Shown piece after piece: positions 34,801-43,984 of a DNA stretch of 47,262 nucleotides. Under the pieces are notes generated by a model. It ran no database searches. It was given only the letters and a program-made list of their open reading frames with translations, and was not told where the DNA came from. A program made the position numbers and the translations under genes. This DNA comes from Deltaproteobacteria bacterium. GTDB lineage: Bacteria; Desulfobacterota; DSM-4660; Desulfatiglandales; HGW-15. Within the stretch, counting starts at the first letter, position 1, and every line of letters starts with the position of its first letter. The stretch covers positions 1-47,262 of the forward strand of contig JAFGDF010000151.1 in the NCBI GenBank assembly GCA_016932235.1, read 5' to 3'.

Positions 34801-36066
34801 ATGTTTGTTCCGCTCTGGAACTGGTTCCAGGAACCTGATCATGAGTTGTTCATTATTTTAATTGTTTCCTCTTTTATAATCGGTTTTGCCTTTGGACACC
34901 TGAAAAACAGAAAGATTGGAACCGAGAAAAAAATAAAGACCGATGCCGCATTTTTTAAAGGAATCCAATACATACTTTCCAACGACCGTGATCAGGCTAT
35001 CGAGGAATTTACCAAATCCGTGCAGATTAATTCAGATACCATCGAGACTTACGTGGCATTGGGAAATTTATACAGATTAAAGGGTGATATTGACAGGGCG
35101 ATCCATATCCGCCAGACCATAATATTAAGGCCTAATATCGATGAACAGATAAAGATAAGGGCTCTCATTGATCTGGGGATAGACTACCGGAAGGGAGGAT
35201 TCCTGAACAGGGCGCTGAGTATTTTCTTTGAAGTCCTAAAAACGGAGGCCAACAATCTGGAGACCTTGCAGGAAATCGAAAGAATATATGAGGATCTCAA
35301 GGACTGGATTAACGCCTTTACAACACGGCAGAAGATCGCGAGACTTATGGAGGGTAACCATAACAATATCCTGGCTCATCACCAGACTGAGATTGGCAAG
35401 GCTTATGTAGAGGAAGGCAAACAAACTCTGGCTCAGGCCGCTTTTAAAAGAGCTATATCAATCGATCCCGGCTGTATTGACGCATACCTTCATCTGGGTG
35501 ATCTCTATTTTAAGAACCAGGAATACAAAAAAGCCATTGACGCCTGGAAGAAAGTGGTCAGCATGTCGCCGCATTTCACTTTCCTGGCCTACAGACGCCT
35601 TGAAGGGGCATACCTGCAAATGAAGAATTTAAGACCCGTAGAGGAATTTCTTAAGGAGTGTGCGCAATTCAATTCGGACGCTTTTACTCACCTTGCTCTG
35701 GCAAGATATCTGTACAACGAACAGGACTATGACGGCGCGATTAAGGAACTCCGGAGTGCGTTAAAACTTGATCCTTTTTTCTGGGAGGCAAGGAGATTTA
35801 TGGGGGAACTGCTGCTCGAGCAGAACAGGAATGCCGAAGCCGTTCAGGCATACAGGGAACTTATCCCCTACCTGAATTTCCAGTATATGGAATTTCAATG
35901 CTCAAATTGCGGATTTGTGCCGACTGATCTTCAATGGCAATGCCCGCAATGCAGGAAATGGGATTCAATAAACTTTATGGGCTCAAAAACTTCGGGTAGT
36001 CTTCCTGAACCGCGTGTTCATGATAATTTTCTAGAGTTATTCAACGCAGAACCAGGGGAAAAGTGA
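34801..36066 (+). CDS. lapB: LapB/YciM-like TPR protein
   Basis: A 421-residue protein: N-terminal membrane anchor (FIILIVSSFIIGFAFGHL), about nine TPR helix pairs (for example AFFKGIQYILSNDRDQAIEE and YLHLGDLYFKNQEYKKAIDA), and a C-terminal rubredoxin-type metal ribbon CSNCGFVP-x8-CPQCRKW. This is the layout of LapB, which in E. coli promotes degradation of LpxC by FtsH and so sets lipopolysaccharide output. AGGAGG lies shortly before ATG. Its TGA overlaps the mutS ATG by one base. Confidence 0.9.
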   Translation: MFVPLWNWFQEPDHELFIILIVSSFIIGFAFGHLKNRKIGTEKKIKTDAAFFKGIQYILSNDRDQAIEEFTKSVQINSDTIETYVALGNLYRLKGDIDRAIHIRQTIILRPNIDEQIKIRALIDLGIDYRKGGFLNRALSIFFEVLKTEANNLETLQEIERIYEDLKDWINAFTTRQKIARLMEGNHNNILAHHQTEIGKAYVEEGKQTLAQAAFKRAISIDPGCIDAYLHLGDLYFKNQEYKKAIDAWKKVVSMSPHFTFLAYRRLEGAYLQMKNLRPVEEFLKECAQFNSDAFTHLALARYLYNEQDYDGAIKELRSALKLDPFFWEARRFMGELLLEQNRNAEAVQAYRELIPYLNFQYMEFQCSNCGFVPTDLQWQCPQCRKWDSINFMGSKTSGSLPEPRVHDNFLELFNAEPGEK

Positions 36067-38693
36067 TGAGTCAGGTGACCCCGATGCTAAGACAATTTAT
36101 GGAAATCAAGAGCGCTTATCCTGACTCGATACTTTTTTTCCGTATGGGCGATTTTTACGAGATGTTTTTTGAAGATGCTCAAACCGCCTCGAAAATACTC
36201 GGGATAACACTGACTTCCAGAGGTTCCCATAACGGCCGGAAAGTTCCTATGTGCGGCGTGCCGCATCATTCTTCCAGATCTTATATCGCGAAACTCATCG
36301 AAACAGGCCGGAAGGTCGCAATATGTGAACAGGTGGAGGATCCCAAGAAGTGCAAAGGAATTGTAAAGCGGGAAGTAACAAGGGTTATAACCCCGGGGTC
36401 AGTAATAGATGATACCGATATTGATGGTAACACAAACCTCTATCTGGCAGCAATCTTCGGAAATAACGGCACTTTCGGTCTTGCGTACGTGGACTTATCA
36501 ACAGGTGAATTCCGTCTTACTGAAGTTGAGAAATGGAAAGAGGTAACAGGTGAACTTGGGCGTATTGCACCCGCTGAACTGCTTGTTCTGGAAGATGATA
36601 TGAGCGTACGAAGAATGGAACTCTGGCAATACAGGATGGAAATTCTTAGAAGGGAGGAATTTGATACTGAGCGGGCGGAATCTCTTCTTAAGGAGCAGTT
36701 GGAAGTCAGGTCTCTGGACGGTTTCGGATGCCATGGTATGAATCAGGGAATTGTGGCAGCCGGGGCGATTGTTTATTACCTGAAGGAAACTCAGAGGGGC
36801 AATCCCATACATATAAGGCAGATAATTACCTACCATATCGGGGACTTCATGTTCCTGGATGAGCCCACTATATGGAATCTTGAGTTATTCAGGACAATGA
36901 GACGACAATCCATGAAAGGTACTCTTTTCCACATCCTGGATAAGACGAAAACACCCATGGGGAGCAGACTTTTGAAAAGGTGGATAGGATACCCGCTTGT
37001 GGATCTGCGAGAGATCCACCTGAGGCTGTCGGCTGTAGCGAGCTTTAAGGATGATCCCATGTTGCGTGATGACGTAAGGGATCAACTCGAAGGGATATAC
37101 GATCTGGAAAGACTTAACGGTCGTGTGTCACTGGGCAGGGCTAATGCGAGGGATCTGATCGCATTGAAGGCCTCAATAAGGAGATTGCCGGCGATTAAAA
37201 AGAAGCTGGAGAGCATAGCGAACGAATATTTAGCTGAAGTTTCAGAAAAGATTGACACTCTGCAGGATATCTCTGACTTGATTGAAAAGTCTGTCAGAGA
37301 TGAGCCTCCCATCTCCCTGACTGAAGGGGGGATAATAAAAGAGGGATTTGATCGTGATCTGGATGAGCTTATATCCATAACACGTGACGGGAAGACTTGG
37401 ATTGCCGAACTTGCCCTTTCCGAGCAAAAAAGGACCGGGATTTCCAACCTGAAGATCGGCTATAATAAAGTCTTTGGATATTATATTGAGATATCAAAAT
37501 CAAATATTCATCTTGCTCCTCCAGACTATATTCGCAAACAGACGCTTGTCAATGGTGAAAGATACATAAACCAGGCCCTCAAGGAACATGAGGACAAGGT
37601 CATTACTGCAGAGGAGAGGAGAATAACCCTTGAGCATGAGATATTTGAACGGATAAGGGAACAAGTAGCTCATGAAAATCAGCGCATCAGGGACACCGCG
37701 CGGTTAATAGGCTTGGTGGATGTGATCGCAGGGCTGGCTGAGGTAGCACAAACCAACGGATATAATCATCCAACAGTCAATGATGAGGGTGTGATCCATA
37801 TCGAGGATGGTCGTCATCCGGTTGTTGAACAGACAGTCAAAAATGAGGATTTTGTCCCAAATGACATTCATCTGGATAATTCTTCGCAACAGTTTCTGAT
37901 AATAACAGGCCCGAATATGGCTGGAAAATCCACGATACTCAGGCAGGTGGCATTGACGGTCCTGATGTCCCAGATAGGAAGTTTTATTCCCGCAAAAAAA
38001 GGAACAATCGGTTTAGTGGACCGTATCTTTACACGCATAGGGGCTTCTGATGATCTGGCGAGAGGACAGAGCACCTTTATGGTTGAGATGGATGAGACTT
38101 CAAACATCTTAAGACATGCGACGGTAAAAAGCCTGGTTATTCTCGACGAGATCGGAAGAGGCACAAGCACATACGATGGCCTCAGTATCGCCTGGGCGGT
38201 AGCGGAAGCGCTTCATGATAGGGACGGGAAGGGGATACGGACTCTTTTCGCAACGCATTATCATGAATTGACGGAGCTTTTAACCACCAGAAAAAGGGTG
38301 AAGAATTTCAATATTGCCGTCAGGGAGTGGAATGATCGAATAGTATTCTTAAGGAAACTCGTGCCCGGAGGTACTAACAGAAGTTATGGAATACAGGTCG
38401 CCCGCATAGCAGGTATACCGGAGGAGGTTGTTCAAAGGGCGAAAGAGATTCTTGAGAATCTGGAAGGCAAGGATGTTGATGAAGCCGGGAGGCCGCGGCT
38501 TGCCATGTCAAGGTCAGGGCCGGAGCGTGATGATAACACACAGTTGAACTTGTTTGCCGGTCCTGAATCCAAAATTAGAAAATGGATCGGGGGGCTCGAT
38601 ATCAATGGGATGACGCCGCTTGAAGCTATAGCTGAACTGGAGAAACTCCAAAAATATATTATGAGAAAGGAAAATGAGACAAAGATTTTTTAA
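36066..38693 (+). CDS. mutS: DNA mismatch repair protein MutS
   Basis: An 875-residue MutS that binds base mismatches and starts repair. The mismatch-recognition segment FFRMGDFYEMFFEDA (Phe-x-Glu type) lies near residue 30, and the ATPase has Walker A GPNMAGKSTILRQ near residue 620, Walker B LVILDEIGRGTSTYDG and the HYHEL segment. The length is normal. The GTG at 36063 could also start the frame, but the ATG at 36066 gives the usual MSQVTPMLRQFMEIK. It overlaps the downstream amidase gene by 20 bases, so the lapA-lapB-mutS-amidase group is one operon. Confidence 0.98.
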   Translation: MSQVTPMLRQFMEIKSAYPDSILFFRMGDFYEMFFEDAQTASKILGITLTSRGSHNGRKVPMCGVPHHSSRSYIAKLIETGRKVAICEQVEDPKKCKGIVKREVTRVITPGSVIDDTDIDGNTNLYLAAIFGNNGTFGLAYVDLSTGEFRLTEVEKWKEVTGELGRIAPAELLVLEDDMSVRRMELWQYRMEILRREEFDTERAESLLKEQLEVRSLDGFGCHGMNQGIVAAGAIVYYLKETQRGNPIHIRQIITYHIGDFMFLDEPTIWNLELFRTMRRQSMKGTLFHILDKTKTPMGSRLLKRWIGYPLVDLREIHLRLSAVASFKDDPMLRDDVRDQLEGIYDLERLNGRVSLGRANARDLIALKASIRRLPAIKKKLESIANEYLAEVSEKIDTLQDISDLIEKSVRDEPPISLTEGGIIKEGFDRDLDELISITRDGKTWIAELALSEQKRTGISNLKIGYNKVFGYYIEISKSNIHLAPPDYIRKQTLVNGERYINQALKEHEDKVITAEERRITLEHEIFERIREQVAHENQRIRDTARLIGLVDVIAGLAEVAQTNGYNHPTVNDEGVIHIEDGRHPVVEQTVKNEDFVPNDIHLDNSSQQFLIITGPNMAGKSTILRQVALTVLMSQIGSFIPAKKGTIGLVDRIFTRIGASDDLARGQSTFMVEMDETSNILRHATVKSLVILDEIGRGTSTYDGLSIAWAVAEALHDRDGKGIRTLFATHYHELTELLTTRKRVKNFNIAVREWNDRIVFLRKLVPGGTNRSYGIQVARIAGIPEEVVQRAKEILENLEGKDVDEAGRPRLAMSRSGPERDDNTQLNLFAGPESKIRKWIGGLDINGMTPLEAIAELEKLQKYIMRKENETKIF

Positions 38694-40401
38694 GGATGCT
38701 TTAAGGGCATCCATCATCTTGATCTTCTGTCTTTCCCTGGCCCCCTATCCGGGAGAGGCAGCGGAAAAGCCGGAAATCCTTTTAAAGAAAGCAGACGGGT
38801 GTCGGAAGTCCCTTCTTAAAACATCATCAAAGATGAAATATCGGCATAACTGGATGAATTGTATCAAGGAATACGAAAATATCCAGAAAATATATCCGGA
38901 TAGTGAACAGGCGATATGGGCCTTATACCACAGCGCAGGGCTGCATGAGAAACTCTACAGGTATTCAGGCAGGGAAAGCGATCTTGATGAGGCGATAAAA
39001 TTATATCAGAAACTAACAGATGATTATCCCGACCACAGGCTGGCTGATGATTCGCAGTATAAAATCGGTGACATATATTGCAATATAAAGGATAACCCTG
39101 CACAGGCCTATGTTGAATATCTGAAAGTTGACATCAAATTCCCCTCCGGAGATATGCGTCCAAAAGCAAGGGCAATGATGGACAGACTGGCAGTACAGCT
39201 GGGCAAGACTGAAACAACGGACAGCAAGGGCGGGGAGGAGCCCCTTTCCAGGACTGGATTGACTGCCGTAAAAAATATTCGTCACTGGTCGACACCGACA
39301 TATACAAGAGTGGTTCTCGACCTCGAAAATCCCGTGAAATATACATCAAATCTCCTTAAGCGGGATCCTGATAATAATAAGCCGAGGAGACTTTACCTGG
39401 ACCTGGAAGGCACCTATGTCAGTTCTGAGATGGAGAGCATCATCCCCATCAAGGATGGCCTCCTTCAACAGGCCAGAGCGGGACAATATGATAAAACCAC
39501 CGTTAGAGTCGTTTTGGATATTGAAAATATTGCCGGCTATAAGACGTTCTACCTGCACGATCCTTTTCGTATCGTTGTGGATGTGCGCGGGGAAGAGAAC
39601 GATGGTCGGTCGTTGGAGACAAACGGTAAAATTGACAAAAGAGAAGTGGGAAAAGGGATAAAAAAAGGAGTCCAGCATGACAAGGATATCTCCCTCGCCA
39701 GGCAACTGGGGCTCTCTGTGGGCAGGATAATAATCGACCCGGGTCATGGAGGCAAGGACCCTGGAACTTACTACAAGGGAGGCATCAAGGAAAAGGATAT
39801 CGTGCTGAAGCTGGCAAAAGGGCTGGCCAAGAAAATTGAGGGAAGGATCGGATGCGAAGTGCTTTTAACGAGATCTAAGGATGAGTTTCTCCCTCTTGAT
39901 GAAAGGACCGCTTTTGCGAACGTTAAAAAGGGTGACATTTTTATCTCTATCCACATTAACGCCCACAAACAGAAAAGCGTGTTCGGTGTGGAAACTTATT
40001 TCCTGAATATGGCTACGGATGAGAGAGCGGTCATGGTGGCTGCCAGGGAGAATGCCACCTCTGAAAAAAACATAAGCGATCTACAGTCTATCTTGAATGA
40101 TTTAATGCTTAATACCAAGATCACTGAATCAAGCAGGTTGGCCCATGAAGTGCAGAAAGGCATGATGAGTCGGGTAAAAAGCTATGCACGGAACAGTAAA
40201 AGCCTTGGCGTAAAGCAGGCGCCTTTTTATGTGCTTATAGGCGCGGAGATGCCCGCCATCCTTGTCGAGGCCGGTTTCATAACGAATGATTTGGAGAGAA
40301 GCAGGCTGCTTGATCCAAAATATCTTGAACTCCTGTCCGATGGTATCGTTTCCGGCATCGAATCATATATCAAGAGTATCGATCAGGCACATGCCGGATG
40401 A
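38674..40401 (+). CDS. N-acetylmuramoyl-L-alanine amidase with AMIN domain (AmiC type)
   Basis: A 575-residue periplasmic cell-wall amidase. Parts in order are a signal peptide (ASIILIFCLSLAPYPGEA, cut after EA or AEA), TPR-like helices at residues 35-165, an AMIN domain at about 195-300 (WSTPTYTRVVLDLENPVKYT), and an Amidase_3 domain at about 345-570. The zinc and catalytic residues lie in IIDPGHGGKDPG, IKEKDIVLKLAKG, SIHINAH and LVEAGFITN. It cleaves the amide bond between MurNAc and the stem peptide in cell separation. GAAAGGAA lies before ATG, inside mutS. Confidence 0.95.
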   Translation: MRQRFFKDALRASIILIFCLSLAPYPGEAAEKPEILLKKADGCRKSLLKTSSKMKYRHNWMNCIKEYENIQKIYPDSEQAIWALYHSAGLHEKLYRYSGRESDLDEAIKLYQKLTDDYPDHRLADDSQYKIGDIYCNIKDNPAQAYVEYLKVDIKFPSGDMRPKARAMMDRLAVQLGKTETTDSKGGEEPLSRTGLTAVKNIRHWSTPTYTRVVLDLENPVKYTSNLLKRDPDNNKPRRLYLDLEGTYVSSEMESIIPIKDGLLQQARAGQYDKTTVRVVLDIENIAGYKTFYLHDPFRIVVDVRGEENDGRSLETNGKIDKREVGKGIKKGVQHDKDISLARQLGLSVGRIIIDPGHGGKDPGTYYKGGIKEKDIVLKLAKGLAKKIEGRIGCEVLLTRSKDEFLPLDERTAFANVKKGDIFISIHINAHKQKSVFGVETYFLNMATDERAVMVAARENATSEKNISDLQSILNDLMLNTKITESSRLAHEVQKGMMSRVKSYARNSKSLGVKQAPFYVLIGAEMPAILVEAGFITNDLERSRLLDPKYLELLSDGIVSGIESYIKSIDQAHAG

Positions 40402-40443
40402 TAATCATGTTCCGGGAAATACCATTGCCTATAAAATGAACAC

Positions 40444-40471
40444 TTGAATTATATAGCCTAAACATTATAAT
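40444..40471 (+). promoter_or_regulatory. Sigma-70-type promoter of the BAX-inhibitor-like gene
   Basis: TTGAAT at 40444-40449, a 16-base spacer and perfect TATAAT at 40466-40471 lie 41 bases before the gene. AGGAGG follows at 40499-40504 with an eight-base spacer. Confidence 0.65.
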
Positions 40472-40512
40472 ATTATAGAGATGATAAAATGAAGATTCAG
40501 GAGGTATTTTAA

Positions 40513-41217
40513 ATGAAAACTGTTTCCTTGGAACATCAACGAACCGGAGTCCTTGTCAATGATTTTGTTCGGAGTGTCTATAACTGGATGTTCATAGGCC
40601 TTGCCTTGACTGGTTTTGCTGCATGGTATGTTTCCGGGAGCCAACCAATTTTCAACCTTGTTTACGGTAACAGGATAATCTTTTTTATCCTTATTATTGC
40701 CGAACTGGGGCTTGTATTTTCCATAAGCGGTATGATCAATAGAATGAGTTCGGGAACAGCAACAGGCCTCTTCATTCTTTATTCCGCGCTGAACGGCGTA
40801 ACTCTCTCCTTCATCTTTCTGATCTATACTCGCGCATCTATAGTAAGCACTTTCTTTATCTGCGCCACAACCTTTCTGGCATGCAGTATTTACGGGTGGA
40901 CAACTAAAAAAGACTTAACCTCCCTTGGTGGATTTTTGATAATGGGTCTTTTTGGAATTATTATCGCATCCGTGGTCAATATGTTTATCCGCAGCAGCGC
41001 CATGAGTATGATCGTAAGCTACATAGGGGTCATAGTTTTTGTGGGCCTTACTGCCTGGGACACTCAAAAATTGAAGAACATGGCCATGACCCAGCCTGAG
41101 GGCCTGGACGGGGCGGTTATACGAAAAGGAGCGATTCTGGGGGCGTTATCACTTTATCTCGATTTTATTAATCTTTTTTTAATGCTTTTGAGGATATTCG
41201 GACAGGGTAGGGATTAA
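40513..41217 (+). CDS. BAX inhibitor-1/YccA-family membrane protein
   Basis: A 234-residue protein with seven membrane segments, beginning with a short cytosolic tail and NWMFIGLALTGFAAWYV. Family marks are the LSFIFLIYTRASIVSTFF segment and VIVFVGLTAWDTQKLKNM with the conserved Asp, then GALSLYLDFINLFLMLLRIF. The bacterial members include YccA, which inhibits FtsH, and YbhL/YetJ-type calcium leak channels. LapB upstream also acts through FtsH in E. coli, so a link is possible but not shown by the sequence. It has its own promoter. Confidence 0.93.
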   Translation: MKTVSLEHQRTGVLVNDFVRSVYNWMFIGLALTGFAAWYVSGSQPIFNLVYGNRIIFFILIIAELGLVFSISGMINRMSSGTATGLFILYSALNGVTLSFIFLIYTRASIVSTFFICATTFLACSIYGWTTKKDLTSLGGFLIMGLFGIIIASVVNMFIRSSAMSMIVSYIGVIVFVGLTAWDTQKLKNMAMTQPEGLDGAVIRKGAILGALSLYLDFINLFLMLLRIFGQGRD

Positions 41218-41307
41218 TCTCTTTCTTGCGACTGAATGCTATCTACAAAGTCAATTGTCTAATTCAAAGATTTTTCACACAGGTATCAAAAGATTTCGTT
41301 CTATAAA

Positions 41308-41344
41308 ATCCCCCTGACAACGGCAGAAGGTCTGTGAGGGGGAT
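41308..41344 (+). terminator. Probable terminator after the BAX-inhibitor-like gene
   Basis: ATCCCCCT (41308-41315) pairs with AGGGGGAT (41337-41344), with further pairing of ACA with TGT inside. The following bases are ATTAATTTT, a modest T run. It lies in the 147-base gap before the radical SAM gene, and it buries the only purine-rich stretch upstream of that gene. Confidence 0.5.
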
Positions 41345-41364
41345 ATTAATTTTATAAGTCATAG

Positions 41365-42297
41365 ATGATGAACCCGTCCTATTTGAAGTTGTACGAAAAG
41401 GGGATACTTTCAAAGCGCGTCGAGAAGGCTCTGAACCTGATGGATTCATGCCGCCTGTGCCCCAGGGAATGCGGGGTCAACAGGCTTAAGGGAGAAATCG
41501 GGTTTTGCAAGACAGGAAGAAAAGCCAGGGTGGCCAGTTATTGTGCGCACTTTGGGGAAGAAGGTCCCCTTGTGGGGATACATGGATCAGGTACTATTTT
41601 CCTCAGTTCATGCAACCTCCTGTGCAGTTTTTGCCAGAACTACGAAATCAGTCATCTCAATGAGGGATTCGAAGTGGGTCCGAAAGAGCTGGCTTCGATG
41701 ATGGTTCAATTGGCGGAGAGCGGGTGCCATAACATTAATTTTGTCACCCCGACACATGTTGTCCCGCAACTGCTTGAGGCGCTGGTTTATGCGATAGAAA
41801 GAGGCCTCAATATCCCCCTTGTTTATAACACCGGTGGTTACGACAAGAAAGAGACTCTGGAACTGCTTGAAGATGTGTTTGATATATACATGCCTGATTT
41901 TAAATTCTGGGATGAGAAATATGCCGATAGGTATTGCAAGGCCGTCGACTACAGGAAATATGCTATTCTAGCCATTCTTGAAATGCATCGGCAGGTCGGC
42001 GATCTTTTTCTGGATGACCGGGGAATTGCTCTGAAGGGCATTATTATAAGGCATCTCGTAATGCCTGAAAACGTAGCCGGTACATCGGAGATAATGGATT
42101 TTATCGCCAGGGAAGTTTCAAAATGCAGTTATATAAATCTGATGGATCAATACAGGCCCTGCGGAAAATTGGAGAAAGAAGATCCTATCAACAGGAGGCT
42201 TTCAGCAGAGGAATTCAGGGAAGCATTATTAATAACAAGGAGAAAAGGCCTTAACAGACTTGACCTTCGGGACAGGATGAGGCTGATTTATCGATAA
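41365..42297 (+). CDS. Radical SAM protein, PflA-like/AmmeMemoRadiSam relative
   Basis: A 310-residue radical SAM enzyme. An N-terminal cysteine region (CRLCPRECGVNRLKGEIGFC, residues 29-48) precedes the cluster motif CNLLCSFCQN (C-x3-C-x2-C) near residue 90. The NFVTPTHVVPQLLEAL and YNTGGYD segments are typical of the pyruvate-formate-lyase-activase-like group that acts on unknown targets. There is no glycyl radical enzyme nearby. Two adjacent ATGs can start it, and the ribosome site is weak. It is separated from the phosphatase gene by two bases. Confidence 0.88.
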   Translation: MMNPSYLKLYEKGILSKRVEKALNLMDSCRLCPRECGVNRLKGEIGFCKTGRKARVASYCAHFGEEGPLVGIHGSGTIFLSSCNLLCSFCQNYEISHLNEGFEVGPKELASMMVQLAESGCHNINFVTPTHVVPQLLEALVYAIERGLNIPLVYNTGGYDKKETLELLEDVFDIYMPDFKFWDEKYADRYCKAVDYRKYAILAILEMHRQVGDLFLDDRGIALKGIIIRHLVMPENVAGTSEIMDFIAREVSKCSYINLMDQYRPCGKLEKEDPINRRLSAEEFREALLITRRKGLNRLDLRDRMRLIYR

Positions 42298-42299
42298 TT

Positions 42300-42935
42300 A
42301 TGGATCGCGAGAGAACATTCATCATAGGGGACATTCATGGTTGCCTTGAGATGTTTGAGGACCTCATGGAGACGATTGAATGGAGGCCCGAATCCGACAG
42401 ACTGATATTTCTCGGTGATTATATTGACAGAGGAAGGAATCCTAAAGGTGTTATTGATTATCTGTTGGATCTAAGAAGGAAATCACGCCTTGTTCAGTGT
42501 TTGCAGGGTAATCATGAAAGAATATTCCTGGATTATCTTGATGGAACTGATACGATTACTTTCTTTTATAATGGAGGAGAAACAACACTCGAGAGCTATA
42601 AAAACAATGGTAAGATACATATTCCGGAGGAGCATATAGCCTTTTTAAGATCTCTTGACATGATTATTGAACTTGCCGATTATTATATAGTCCATGCGGG
42701 GTTAAGGCCCGGAGTAGAGATCAATAAGCAGACCGATGAAGATATGCTATGGATTAGGGATCCGTTTATCTTTTCTGAGTATGATTTCGGTAAAAAGGTG
42801 ATTTTCGGGCATACCCCATTCACTTCGCCTCTCGTGATGAGAAATAAGATAGGAATTGACACAGGCGCGGTTTTCGGTAACAGACTAACCTGCCTTGAAC
42901 TGACGTGTATGGAGTTCTATTCGGTTGAAGCCTAG
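42300..42935 (+). CDS. PPP-type metallophosphoesterase (serine/threonine phosphatase-like)
   Basis: A 211-residue calcineurin-like phosphatase with all PPP motifs: IGDIHGC at residues 9-15, FLGDYIDRGRNP near 40, LQGNHERIF near 63, IVHAGLRPG near 130 and FGHTPF near 165. It resembles bacterial PrpA/PrpB-type phosphatases that act on phosphoproteins or small phosphoesters. It begins two bases after the radical SAM stop, so both are co-transcribed. It converges with fbp 14 bases away. Confidence 0.92.
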   Translation: MDRERTFIIGDIHGCLEMFEDLMETIEWRPESDRLIFLGDYIDRGRNPKGVIDYLLDLRRKSRLVQCLQGNHERIFLDYLDGTDTITFFYNGGETTLESYKNNGKIHIPEEHIAFLRSLDMIIELADYYIVHAGLRPGVEINKQTDEDMLWIRDPFIFSEYDFGKKVIFGHTPFTSPLVMRNKIGIDTGAVFGNRLTCLELTCMEFYSVEA

Positions 42936-42949
42936 GACTCAGCCGGACA

Positions 42950-43972
42950 TTAGCGTTTTCCACTGATGAATTCTTCGGCGATTTTTACGTCCTCTTTGCT
43001 TCCAATATATAAGGGGACCCTCTGATGCAGTTCTTCGGGTTCAATCTCAAGTATGGGGCCATTGCCGTCGCTGGCGTATCCACCTGCCTGATTTATAACC
43101 ATGGCAAGGGGATTTGCTTCGACCATCAGTCGAAGTTTGCCTGAGGGCTTCTTCGGATCCTTAAGATCCGCCGGGTACATGAATATTCCACCTTTAAGGA
43201 GGTTTCGGTGAAAATCCGCCACCAGGCTGCCCACATAGCGAGATGTATAGGGCCGTCCGGTATCCTTGTCTCTTGCCTTAAAATAGTTTACCAGTGCTTT
43301 TGTCTTCTCATCCCAGTATTCATAGTTGCTCTCGTTTACGCTGTATATCTTGCCTTTTTCAGGGATTCTTATGTTTTCATGGGAAAGCAGAAATTCCCCG
43401 ACACTGGGGTGAAGTGTAAATCCATGTACCCCGTTACCCGCAGTATAAACCATGATGGTGCTTGAGCCGTAGACAAAATAACCGGCGGCAACCTGTTTTA
43501 TTCCGGGCTGAAGAGTTTCGCTTAAGAGAAAATTGATATCATTTTCATCGGTACGCTTTCGATAAATCCCGAATATCGTACCGATACTTACATTAACGTC
43601 TATATTTGATGAACCGTCCAGGGGATCGAAGACAAGGATGTAATTTCCTTTAGGATACCTAGGCGGAATGTCTATTAGATCCGCCACTTCTTCGGAAGCC
43701 ATACAGCATAACTGGCCGATATGTTGCATCCTTTCAATGATTACCCTGTTAGCGAATACATCAAGCTTTTGCACCTTTTCTTCCTGCACATTGATATCAC
43801 CTGTTGAGCCAAGTATATCAACAAGACCGGCCTTATTCACTTCACGGGAAATCACCTTTGCGGCCACAATCAATTCGGTGAGCAGATGCGTGAATGCTCC
43901 AGTAGCTTCAGGATTTTCTCTCTGTTTCTCCAGCAGGTGCTGAATAATCGTTGTCCCAACTCTCGTAGTCAT
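42950..43972 (-). CDS. fbp: Class I fructose-1,6-bisphosphatase
   Basis: A 340-residue class I enzyme that removes the 1-phosphate of fructose 1,6-bisphosphate in gluconeogenesis. The metal-binding motif VFDPLDGSSNIDVN lies near residue 115, followed by SIGTIFGIYRKR. The active-site segment GKLRLMVEANPLAMVINQAGG lies near residue 275. The length is normal. It lies 12 bases after the AI-2E-family gene, in the same operon. It implies growth on non-sugar carbon. Confidence 0.97.
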   Translation of the reverse strand: MTTRVGTTIIQHLLEKQRENPEATGAFTHLLTELIVAAKVISREVNKAGLVDILGSTGDINVQEEKVQKLDVFANRVIIERMQHIGQLCCMASEEVADLIDIPPRYPKGNYILVFDPLDGSSNIDVNVSIGTIFGIYRKRTDENDINFLLSETLQPGIKQVAAGYFVYGSSTIMVYTAGNGVHGFTLHPSVGEFLLSHENIRIPEKGKIYSVNESNYEYWDEKTKALVNYFKARDKDTGRPYTSRYVGSLVADFHRNLLKGGIFMYPADLKDPKKPSGKLRLMVEANPLAMVINQAGGYASDGNGPILEIEPEELHQRVPLYIGSKEDVKIAEEFISGKR

Positions 43973-43984
43973 GAGTCATCCTCC